Positions 36,243 to 46,325 of a stretch of DNA of 64,000 nucleotides are shown one piece after another. Within the stretch, counting starts at the first letter, position 1; every line of letters begins with the position of its first letter. Source of the DNA: Capniomyces stellatus (lineage: Eukaryota; Kickxellomycota; Harpellomycetes; Harpellales; Legeriomycetaceae). The notes under the pieces were generated by a model, which was not told the DNA's origin, did no database searches, and saw only the letters and a program-made list of their open reading frames with translations. The position numbers and the translations under genes were made by a program. Location: NCBI GenBank assembly GCA_001661515.1, contig LUVW01000001.1, positions 1,558,871 through 1,622,870 on the forward strand, given 5' to 3'.

Positions 36243-38111
36243 TCAGTTGTCCAACACTTGGTTGTTATAGTCGGTTAGCGGGATATACTAAAATGTGGCG
36301 TGATGTTGATCGGTGTTAGTTTAGATACAAGTGCAGTCAGCCCAACGTATATGAATACATATTTAATGAACCAAAGGTCGTTTTTTGTTACCCGAACTCC
36401 CATAATCCTCTCTCTAACCACATTTCCCTCTGGATCCTTGTCATATTTCATAATATACTGCTCATTTCTCCCAACAGGAATAAACAGCCTACGTTTATAT
36501 TATGTTTAGGGTTGATTTATAATACCGGGGTTGGAATTATTCATTATTATATCACAATTAACTTTTATTCTTGTTGTTTTACCTTCCAGGCGATTTCAAC
36601 TGTTTTATCAGCTATTGTTTTTAACCATGTTGTTGCGATTCAAAATATTATAAGCTTCGATGATCAGTATAATAAATATACTAGTTTTGATTGCGGCCAC
36701 TTTAAACCACAAGACCCAAAATGTTAAAGTTATAAATAAATATAATTATACCTCAGTCGGTTCTTCAGGTGAAGCTGCACCAACATGTCTATTAAAGTAT
36801 TAATCAGATATTTTTGAGTGTGTGTATATTGATACTTTCTATAAGCTATCTAATGAGAATTTAACATACATGCAATCGTAAGGCGCCAATGGACTATATC
36901 CTTTTCTTCCATCACCGATTTTGAATATTATTCGTTTGTTATCCAACCAACTCTTGTTCTTTATACTCGTGCTTCTAATAGACTTATGAACCAACTCTGG
37001 GATGTGGTCTATACCCACTACTCTTCCAGTTGGACCCACCTATTTTTATTCGTAAATATTTCTCTCTTTTACATTTTTTTTATTGTTGAAATTCTTTTTT
37101 ACTTTTTACTTTTTATTTACAACATTTGTTGGGAATATAAATACAATGCAAATAAGCTAAACGCAACAAAGTAATACTAAACACAATGAAAAAATAAAAC
37201 AATGTTACCATTGATGCTATGCATGCTGTCAGATACCCAGAGCCACTACCAACATCCAACACTAAACCCAAACAGTTATAAATAGTTGTAGTAAAGGCTT
37301 AGGTAAACGGTACAAGTTGCGCAAACTCTTATTAAAGAAATTTTATAAATCATGTTGCCCATCTCTGTACGCTATCAATGTTACACAGGACATACCTTTA
37401 CTCCCTTCCTTCAAATACTCACTGAGATACTCCAGTGCATATCCATGCATATGACTGACAAAATACCCATATTTATACACAGTATTAACACAAACATAGC
37501 ACAATCAGTAAATTTACTCTTTATAGTGCTGAACATTGAATACACAAACTATTTGCTTTCTTTAACAGGTGTCTAGAAGTATACTATATCGGAGTTGCAG
37601 CGCTGAGGCTTTGATATTTAGAAAATAGGTTCAATTCAAGTAAAACACCAGTTAAAGTACTCTGGATGCTTACGGTGCTGATATGGTGGCACCATACCCA
37701 ATTCCCTGCGGCGAGTCCTCGTATGGGCTGGTATCTGTATAATGTCCTCTATCGATATCCAGCATTGCTTTGATTACGCGCTCGCTATGGATAATCCCTG
37801 CCTCTATTTAGCCCACCATCAACTTTTAGCTTGCACCTTTAACCATGAGAAACCAAACAATAGAACGGGTACATAAAACCCAAATGCTATACGTGTATGC
37901 TATAACCACCGAACACTCGGTTTGATAAAGGCATTATATATTTTATAATCTTACTATTCAAGTTGCGAACCAACTCCTCGTTACTTCTGCCTATAGTTCA
38001 CCACCACCAACAACAAGGTCTTAACAGTATATATATACATGCATAAACGACTACGTTCACAATGATTGTTTTTCGAGTTTATATGCCATGTTATTCACCA
38101 TATAGCCTCAT
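36243..38111 (-). CDS. PCMT1: Protein-L-isoaspartate O-methyltransferase (about 10 exons)
   Basis: This enzyme uses S-adenosylmethionine to methylate isoaspartyl residues and so repairs aged proteins in the cytosol. Exons: 38111-38099 (tentative), 37990-37955, 37803-37674, 37454-37396, 37261-37209, 37039-36870, 36788-36752, 36611-36583, 36488-36392 and 36287-36243. Every junction agrees in phase, and the product is about 222 residues (human 227). The reconstructed protein follows the family throughout: [41 protein letters not shown], the SAM-binding [52 protein letters not shown] and RYIPLTD. Only exon 1 (13 nt, MRLYG) is doubtful, since the usual MAWxxxG start is not matched. Exon 6 alone is visible as an ordinary open frame. 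Confidence 0.93.
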
Positions 38112-38148
38112 TTGTGTACGCAAAATTCGATTTATAGCTATAGCGCAT

Positions 38149-38409
38149 TTAAGGTATATGTTTTTCTCCTGTTTCTTTTTCTAGCAGAATGGACAGAATT
38201 GAATCTGGATTCAATTTTCTTTTTATTTTATTGAATCGCTTTTCTTTTCTTATAAATGAAAGTTTTCGGGAATAATTAATATCACTTTCAGAAGGCAGAT
38301 CACCTTGACATGATTTACTACTTACCCGAACACCTCCAAGACATTTTAAATTGTATTTAGTCTCTAAACGTGAATATATTTGTTTGTGTATGAAATGCTT
38401 TGTCAACAC
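38149..38409 (-). CDS. Hypothetical basic protein fragment
   Basis: An open frame just upstream of the methyltransferase, on the same strand, ends at 38149. It has no ATG at its start: the frame stays open upstream of 38409 into a Lys-rich stretch and probably follows an intron. The residues are highly charged and non-repetitive (KEKRFNKIKRKLNPDSILSI), which is more protein-like than neighbouring frames. I recognise no domain. It may be the last exon of an unrecognised gene. Confidence 0.3.
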   Translation of the reverse strand: MLTKHFIHKQIYSRLETKYNLKCLGGVRVSSKSCQGDLPSESDINYSRKLSFIRKEKRFNKIKRKLNPDSILSILLEKETGEKHIP

Positions 38410-39571
38410 CGCTATTATAACTGTTATTTTCGTTTTATTTATTATCTTTCCTTTTTAAAAAAAAAGAGTTGCAATCGGGTGAAATAAAATTCAAAAAATT
38501 CTTTAAGCTGGTTAGAGTTATTATTTGCTTTTTAATTATAGTAAAAACTTTAGTTGTATTTCAATAATAATAAAAGACTAATTGATAAACTTTGTTCTTC
38601 AAAGATGCAACCCGACACACATCCACACTCCGTTCAGGTTTTCTACAGTACGGTTATTTGCTTGGTTTTTTGTTTCTAAAAAAAAATGCAATTAACACAT
38701 GTATTGCTGTTAAAAGCTCAGTTTCTTGCATAATCATCCTTGATAATTATGATCTCCAATAGATTAGAGAGTCTGTAATACTCTGGGCAAATTGTTTTGG
38801 TTTCTGATCACATGTTTTGCCATTGCTGGCAGTACTTGAACAGCGTTAACACTAAACGGCCGGGTCATGCAAAATACAAAATAATATTAAAACTTGCTGG
38901 AATTAAAGACATTCCATTTTCCGTTTTTTATTGAAAGCTAGCAAATCTGATATCAAAAAATCTGCCAGACAATTGGTGTCAATTTTTTTATTTTAACTCA
39001 AGAGTTCAAAGGAACACCAGGCTTTTCCAGCAAATCTGGTATACGGTTGGCATCGGCAGACGCACACCGCCATGAATGAAACTGCACTACAGGGTTAATT
39101 TGGATTAGTAGCTCCTAGCACAAACACAATATTTGGCTTAGCAATGTATTTATAGCTCATGCACGGGGCAGGATAGGCGACAGCAAAATTTAGCATAATA
39201 AGGTTGGTTATTGCGCTTTTTGACCTCCAAGCCGTGATGTAAATCGTTGGAGGTAAACTCAGTTGAGAATCTGCAGGTGTGTTGGTTAATTTATTGATTT
39301 TAGAGTCGTACATAAACCTAAAGATAATTATGTAAATATATTTGGGTGACACAATTATTTTTAAATATATAATACATAGGACTATAAGGCGTTAGTGATA
39401 GGTCTAAATTAATGACGTATTTGTATTATCTGATTTGAAAACACTAAAAGCAAACTTGTAGCTAGTTGGGCTTGAAAAGCAAAATAGTTAAACTGGCCGA
39501 GTTTATATCAGTCTGTGCTAATTCTAGTTGTTTGACGGGGGGATTTGTCATAACATAGCACTATATTGGCC

Positions 39572-39838
39572 ATGTCACCAAAAAAAAAAAGCAAAAGCAA
39601 AAAAACAAATATGGAATACTCTCCAATAAATGAAATGCTATGTAATTATCGAGGATCTGTCATCAACTGGGTAAACTGGCGGGAAATTCATGCTTTTAAT
39701 CAGGCAGCAATTCACACCATCAAAAATGTTTCGCTAGTAACTGAATTGGCTAGAGAAAAAGCATTTTTGCACTTTTTCAACAAAGTGTTTTCAAATAAAA
39801 TCTTAGAGTTTAATGCAAATTTGTACGTTTTTTTGTAA
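39572..39838 (+). CDS. Hypothetical protein with basic N-terminus, 88 residues
   Basis: An ATG-initiated frame encodes a Lys/Ser-rich start (MSPKKKSKSKK) and then mixed sequence with several Trp, Phe and His residues (VINWVNWREIHAFNQAAIHT) before running into the stop at 39838. A GTAACA donor-like site directly before the stop suggests that it may be the first exon of a spliced gene, but I find no downstream exon. No family recognised. Confidence 0.3.
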   Translation: MSPKKKSKSKKTNMEYSPINEMLCNYRGSVINWVNWREIHAFNQAAIHTIKNVSLVTELAREKAFLHFFNKVFSNKILEFNANLYVFL

Positions 39839-41657
39839 CAAGCAAATTCGAATTTATTTGGCAGATTATTTTGCTTCAAATGCACTTTTCTTAAACATAC
39901 AACTTCTCGTTACTCGAAACAAGTACTAAACTATACTGCAATAAAACCGTCAAATCGGTTGCCAGGTCATTAACCAAACTTGCTGTACTCGTTTCTCCAG
40001 TATTTCCAATTGTTTATCCTGGAACTATTGCTGAATATCGGCTAAAGTTGTAAAGGTTGAAATAAGGCCAAATACTAACTCTATCCAAGCTCACAAGTAA
40101 AAAAGTGACTTTTGTACAATTCTGAAACCTTTGTGCAAAGAAAAATGGACTTATAAAGCTATTATTGGTCATATGTTTGGCCAATAAGTCCGAGAGTTTA
40201 GAGATTGAATTACAAATTCAAAAGTCGAAAGTGGGAACGTCTCTTAGTAACCAAATCTCATTTCTAAAAAAAATTATCCAAATCCTTTTCACCCCGTTTT
40301 TAAACACTCGTTCTTAAGCGCAAACTTAAACCGAGAAAAAACATGCACTAGCTTGGTGATGAAATGTTGAATGCAATTAATTGTGTTTGTGTTATAGGCA
40401 ATATCTATTGGCAAAAGCAGCAGAAAAAGACAATGGTGAGAGTTTAGTGGTTTTGTTTTCTAATTGTTGCTAGTGAGGTTAGTTGTCGTTAGTATCGATA
40501 TATAAAGGTTGTGCCAAACCTTCATGAGGCGAGCAGGTCGATTAACTAATTTGCCTCTTTCAATTCCTTCTTTTACTGATTAATTGCATATATTTTTTAA
40601 TGCTGGCCCCTTGATAACCTCTTGCAGCTTGTTGCTAAGGTCTAATACTTCAACTGATTGTTTCACTTGTGCTTTACCAAGTAACTATTACAACGTTTAA
40701 ATCTTGCTAGATGAGAACATCATTTACAAGATAATTTGAAGTTTTGAATAGTTTAGTTACTATTAATAGTGTTTTTTGTGAGTTTAGTCTAGTGGTCATT
40801 GTGTTGAATCTGTTGCAAATAAATCACGTAGATAAAAATAATAAAAGATAATAGTCTAGTGGTCGACTGGTTAAATTAATTAACCAACTTATTAAGCAAA
40901 ATATAAATAATTTAGTTTGTACCAGTCTAAAGATGAAAGAAATGGCTAGAATAGGCCGAGGTCGTAGTGCCATTTAAGCCTATGGTTGGTCAAGGAGTGA
41001 CATTTGCTAGTTTGCCTACGATTGTTGAAGGAGTTCAACAATAAATAAGCCAATTGAGAAAAGTATAATTAGTGGGAGATTAAACCAGCATCAGAAAGAA
41101 TACAATGATAAAACCCAAAGTAGAGTTTATAGCGATAAAGAACAAATAGTAGAGGAGTGAAAAAAATATAAAATTTAAATATTGATGAGTTTAAATGATT
41201 AAGAGATGTCGTCGTTTTGAAACAATCACACTATTGGACAAATTTTAGTGAAATAAAACCAATTTATGAACAGGGTCAATAAACTCAGAGTGCAAAATAA
41301 TTTCAAAATAATTTATTTTTTTTATTTTGTTAAATTGAAAAAGGAACACATTTTAGTACGGGATTATTTTGGTTGTGTTTGTTTGATTGAACAGTTTTTA
41401 CAATCAAAAGAATTATAACAAAAGTTCAGTTATTTGCGAGTGAAATATACGAACAACGGATTGGGAATGAAGCGAGGATAGATGTTATTTCAAATTCAGC
41501 TTAATTGCTGACACATTTCTATAATTTAATTGTAACGTGAACAAGATGTTTGAAACCCAAATTGGTAGTGTCAGTTTAAAACAGTATTCAAAATAATTAC
41601 TTGATCGTTTAATAGAAAGGTAGCCCTAGCTTTAAAGGTAAACAGATTCTCGTTAAT

Positions 41658-41717
41658 AAAAGCAAAAGCAAAAGCAAAAGCAAAAGTAAAAGTAAAAGCA
41701 AAAGCAAAATCAAAAAC
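41658..41717. repeat. (AAAAGC)n hexanucleotide repeat
   Basis: About nine tandem AAAAGC/AAAAGT units. Similar hexamers recur near 45176-45193 and, as AAAGTC/AAAATC, at 49760-49808. Confidence 0.9.
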
Positions 41718-42263
41718 ATTTTAGGCAATTTACAATAAAGAAAACGAGCGCCAAACTATTCGAGTATAAAAATAATTAATCTATTCAACTTGGAAAATCA
41801 AATTGTGTAGTTTGTTTATTTTAGCAATAATCGTAGTGTATTTTTTTAATTTAAAGATCAGTACACTAATAGAGATTCATTATTTAGTTGTGAAGCTCCA
41901 AAAAGCCTTCAAAATTGTACTATTTTGACACTAACAGATTATAAATAAATTAAAACCATTACATTACCCTTCTTTAAACGAGGGTTTATACTGGATTTAA
42001 TTGTTATACTTGAGCAAAATAAGGGTGAATTTAGCAAAAGAATAGGATAATGAAATGAAACCAGATGAGATACAGAATAAATAATAAGAATAAATGTAGA
42101 AAAAATATAGAAATTTTTTTTTATAAAAGATGAGGGTAGAGCCAGAGGGCCTGAATCTTTTAAAGTTTGGTTTAAGCTAATCTTTTTTGGTATACTTTAA
42201 TAGTTGATATACATTTAATATAATCTTACAGATAATCACATCCTAATTCAATTTCTCTCAAAC

Positions 42264-43823
42264 ATGGGTCATGAAGAGAAAGATCTAGGTGTAGACGGAT
42301 TGGTCTACACTGACCAAGGGTACCTAGCTGATCAGCCAGCTGATTTTGAATCAGGTATTGCCGAGCCACTGCCATTGTCAGCATGGTTGGTAGTAGTAAC
42401 AGAGTTCTGTGAGCGTTTCACCTACTACGGTGCCTCGCTGATGTTCGCTGTATACGTCAACAAGATTCTGAAGGTTGAGAAGACACAAGCCGTTCCAGCT
42501 GTGAGAGCATTCTCATTCTTCTCATACTTTTCAACAGTTTTTGGTGCTTATATCGCTGATCAGTATATCGGAAAGTTCAAGGCCGTTCTGTACTTTGGAA
42601 TCTGGTACTGTATCGGAACAATTCTCCTGTCAGTATCTGCATTGGAGTCAATCAGAGGATCATTCGGATTTGCAGGATTTATGCTGTCAACATACTTGTT
42701 CATTGGATTGGGAACTGGTGGTATCAAGTCCAACGTATCTGCATTCGTTGCTGAACAGATTCCATTGGGATACAAGCCAACCGAGACACCAGGACTCTAC
42801 ATTGATTCGCGTGCGACAACCGAGCGTGCCTACAGATACTTTTACTGGTCCATCAATCTTGGTGCCTTTGTTGGTATGTTCATCTGCCCACTTGTTGCCA
42901 AAAACGTCAATTATTCGTCAGCATTTGCCATCCCAGCAGCTCTTATGGCTGTGTGTATTTTGATTTTTGTATCCGGTTACAAGAAATACTATATCAAAAC
43001 ACCAAGTGGATCAGTATTCGGAAAGGTGTGGAGATGCATCAAGTATGCCAGAAACAACAAGGTAGCAGGCGTCGAACACTGGATGGATGCATCCAAGGGA
43101 CTTAAGGATGCCGAGTGGGATGACAAGTTTGTTGATGGATTGAAGCGATCGATCCGTGCATGCAAAGTATTCTGCTTCTATCCATTCTACTGGGCTTTGT
43201 ACGGCAACATGACTGATAACTTTATCTACCAAGGTACCACCATGGCCCGTCCAGACTGGCTCCAAGTCGAACAATTGAACTTGGTCAACTCGCTGTTCAT
43301 CATTATCCTGATTCCTGTTTTTGATGCATTCCTTTTCCCATTCTTGGCCAAGAAAAAGATTCATATGGGACCAATCAGACGTATTGTTATTGGATTCATT
43401 ATTGTAGTACTTGGATTTATCTACGTAACCATTTTGCAAAAGATGGTATACAACACTGGACCATACTTTGACTTTTCAGGTGCGGATGTTCCTGATGAAC
43501 CAGTAAACGAGATTTCAGTTTGGTGGCAGCTTCCAGCATACATTTCAATTGGAATATCAGAAATCTTTGCATCAATCACTGGACTTGAGTATGCATTCTC
43601 ACAGGCACCAACAGAGCTCAAATCAGTCCTATCAGCACTTTTCCTGTTCACCCATGCGTTTGGATCGCTTATCGGTATGTTCTTGGGACAATGGTCAGCA
43701 GATCCAGATATTCTGTACAGTTTCGCAGCACAGACTGTTATCTTGGCAGTTGTAGCCGTCATTTTCCACTTCTGCTTCAAGCATTATGACGAGGAGATCA
43801 GAAACCAAGTCACTTATGAATAG
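42264..43823 (+). CDS. PTR2: POT/PTR2-family proton-coupled peptide transporter
   Basis: POT transporters import di- and tripeptides with protons across the plasma membrane. This single-exon gene encodes 519 residues with about 12 hydrophobic segments. The first carries the family motif ERFTYYG (TEFCERFTYYGASLM); the second region has FSYFSTVFGAYIADQYIGKF, the POT signature. GTGGIKSNVSAFVAEQ follows. Later segments include SEIFASITGLEYAFSQAP, corresponding to the conserved PE.. FSxAP region before the last helices. It is somewhat shorter than yeast Ptr2 (601), mostly at the termini. Codons are richer in C and G at third positions than in neighbours, typical of high expression; transfer is an alternative I cannot test. 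Substrate specificity is inferred from the family only. Confidence 0.92.
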   Translation: MGHEEKDLGVDGLVYTDQGYLADQPADFESGIAEPLPLSAWLVVVTEFCERFTYYGASLMFAVYVNKILKVEKTQAVPAVRAFSFFSYFSTVFGAYIADQYIGKFKAVLYFGIWYCIGTILLSVSALESIRGSFGFAGFMLSTYLFIGLGTGGIKSNVSAFVAEQIPLGYKPTETPGLYIDSRATTERAYRYFYWSINLGAFVGMFICPLVAKNVNYSSAFAIPAALMAVCILIFVSGYKKYYIKTPSGSVFGKVWRCIKYARNNKVAGVEHWMDASKGLKDAEWDDKFVDGLKRSIRACKVFCFYPFYWALYGNMTDNFIYQGTTMARPDWLQVEQLNLVNSLFIIILIPVFDAFLFPFLAKKKIHMGPIRRIVIGFIIVVLGFIYVTILQKMVYNTGPYFDFSGADVPDEPVNEISVWWQLPAYISIGISEIFASITGLEYAFSQAPTELKSVLSALFLFTHAFGSLIGMFLGQWSADPDILYSFAAQTVILAVVAVIFHFCFKHYDEEIRNQVTYE

Positions 43824-44168
43824 GTTTTGTAAAAATGGTTATAAATTTAAAACTTAGTACATTGTAATTTTGTTTGAATCTATTGGCGTTTAATAAACCG
43901 GAAAGTATAGCAAACTCGGCGATTTAGTTCGCATGGTCTACCAACCATACTTGTATGTTCACCCAAGCTTTTAAATAAAGTGTGGCCAAACGATTTTATT
44001 GCAATTTAAACTGCGACAACGCTGTGGAATATGTGTTAGAAATACCAAAAAGTCTTTTTTATATTGGTATTTTACAAGTGGGTACTGTGTATTTTGTTAT
44101 GTTGATTATGTTGCCAATAAACTACACAAATAAACCACATAAATAAATAAACAAGAAACCAATTCGCA
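43824..44168. other. Intergenic between convergent genes
   Basis: AT-rich 3' flanks of the transporter and the reductase-family gene. Nothing else seen. Confidence 0.6.
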
Positions 44169-45336
44169 TTAAAACAAAAATGGAAACATTCTTTTTCTCT
44201 GAGCAGGGTAGTTGGTAAATTTTTTATGATACCAGCCATGTACATGCTTAGATCTGGGAACCAAATTGGAAAGAGTGGAAATAACAAATAGCCATCCGGG
44301 AATACCGCCACTCACAATTGCGTAACCAGTCCATTCAATAACCTCAAACAAATAATGTGGACACGAGACATAGCTAAAAAGGCCGCCGTATGGAATTAAG
44401 TATACTCTGCTGTTTTGCTGAATGGTGCTGGCGCTGGCATTATCTTTGTGCTTGTTTGCTGCACCCCCCGAGTTATCACTATTGATTTTAGCTAAAGATC
44501 GTTTTCTCATGTTCATCAGGATTTCGTCGTGATAGATATTTCCCATCAATCCAATAATATACATCGCTATTCCGACGCCAGCCAGATTTTGTGATATCAG
44601 CATGCTGGTAGAATATATGCCAATTTTGTCCTTGCCCATACCAGAACTCACTTTGTTTAGGTAATCGATCTCTCTAAAATAGCGTGCCCATCGTCCATTT
44701 ATATATCCATTCATAGTGTTAAATACTGCAGCCAGCATTGAAATCCCAAAGTGCATCTTTGCTCTGCTAGTCTGTCTTAGTGGGTAAATGAGCCCCCTGT
44801 TTATATAATGAACGCACCACATTATGAGCAGGATCCATGACTTGGAATCAATTCCTGGTGTGCCTGCGGAATCAACACTGGTACCGGTGCCGACTCCCCA
44901 AAAAAAGCTTAAACAAAACACCACAGGTGACACCATCTCCATCATAATCCAGGCAGCTTTTCCGTCTATAGTAAAGCGTTTAAGTTTATCTCCGAGGCTG
45001 CCTATATCGTTTGAGTCAAATAGAAAAGCGCACATTATTAATGCACTGGTCATATAAAATAAACCACAAGTAGCTGTATTATTACTTTTTCTTTTTTGAA
45101 TACCAATATATACACACGTAAAATGTACTTCTAAAGACTCGGTGGTATTATATATATATTGAATTGTAAAATAAAAAAAGCAAAAGCAAAAGTGAAAATA
45201 TACAAAGTTATGACCTACCATATGGCGATCCAATAAACCATACTCCTGGAGCCGAAATGAGTGAAAACAATAAATGACAATACAGCACAGCATTGAAAAC
45301 ACCCAAATCTTGGAATTCGGCATTCACTTCAATCAT
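44169..45336 (-). CDS. Steroid 5-alpha-reductase-family membrane protein (2 exons)
   Basis: The family reduces double bonds of steroid, polyprenol or enoyl-CoA substrates with NADPH in the ER membrane. Exon 1 is 45336-45219 and exon 2 is 45073-44169, phase 1, intron 145 nt (GTAGGT/ATACAG), for 340 residues. Exon 1 reads MIEVNAEFQDLGVFNAVLY from the ATG at 45336; the longer frame starting at 45323 does not match the splice phase. Exon 2 holds several membrane segments and the C-terminal steroid-dehydrogenase signature: FNTMNGYINGRWARYF, then GNIYHDEILMNMRKRS, YGGLFSYVSCPHYLFEVIEW and a terminal WYHKKFTNYPAQRKRMFPFLF-type end. A Ser/Asn/Lys/Ala-rich insert of about 25 residues separates the last two. 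It resembles the SRD5A1/2 group more than Tsc13 or Dfg10; the substrate is unknown. Confidence 0.88.
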
Positions 45337-46325
45337 TTAATCACTATTCTGGCGGGCGGTTTATTTGGTTGGATTATAAGACGGTGTAAATGTGTTCTTG
45401 TTATGTCGTATATTTTGTTGGTATCCTGCCTTTAGGTTTATATCGCTTGAGAAGATGGCAGTGTCGGTTATAGCTTAAAAATTGTGCTTTAGGGAATAGG
45501 AATTAGTTATTAGCTAACTGGAAGTTTTGCCAAGAGTCCTAATCGAATGATGTTTTTCAATAATGGTAAGTTTAATAAGCAATCTTCGAAACTGCAAGGA
45601 AAGCTCGGGTAACTCCAAGTCGAAACTATAATATACTATTCACTATGTTTAAAAATACAACTTTCACGACTAGCGCTTATTAACACTCGTATTGATACAT
45701 TCCAATATAAAAAGAAGCGGTTAATTAAACTGTCTTTATTTCACTATAGTAACACTTGTAATTTTTCACGTCTATTAACGCTCATACCAATAAATTTCAA
45801 TAAAAAAGTTAGAACCGCTTACAACAGCAATAAAAAAAACAAATAATGTTCGACTTGCTTCAAACGAGTCCGAATATGGGCATTCGTATTTTATTGGCCA
45901 AAAATTTAACCAGCTTTTGCTAGAGTGTAGATTCGTTTGAGGCTACTTTTCATTGGAAAAGGAGGACACTTGAAAATTTTATTTAAAATTTGATTCAATT
46001 GATGTACTTTTTTTTTTTTCCTAGCAAGTTGAATCGAAATTTTAAATATTGATATAAAAAGCATTTGCGGAAAAAATTTCCATTAGTAAAAAATAAAATA
46101 AAATAAAAAATAAAGTAATTTATAAATTAGCTTCCACTAGTGAAAAAAAAAATTGGTTATAGCAACAAAATCCAAGTCGATTTAAGAAAATAAACTGATC
46201 ATTTTGGATTTAGGCTTAAATTATTGTGTGATAGCTATATTCAACAGTGACATCTAGAAATTCAACGAGCGAACGGTATTGAGAAAGTTAGATACTAGGA
46301 ACAGTTGACGAACCGAAAAGCGACA
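45337..46325. other. Intergenic between divergent genes
   Basis: Shared upstream region of the reductase-family gene (-) and UTP15 (+). AT-rich with A/T homopolymers; no coding exon seen. Confidence 0.55.

Larger units (their letters stand above)
38410..42263. other. Gene-poor region with three weak coding candidates
   Basis: A frame at 39095-39325 (-) could be an exon after a TCTTTAG acceptor. A frame at 39572-39838 (+) begins MSPKKKSKSKK. A short terminal-exon-like frame lies at 40955-41044 (+). None has a recognised family. From about 41000 the + strand is A-rich, leading to the transporter gene. (AAAAGC)n repeats occur near 41660. Confidence 0.4.

Noticed and set aside
45219..45323. Alternative reductase-family N-terminus starting MPNSKIWVF
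   Set aside because: It reads through the GTAGGT donor and is out of phase with exon 2; the ATG at 45336 gives matching phase.
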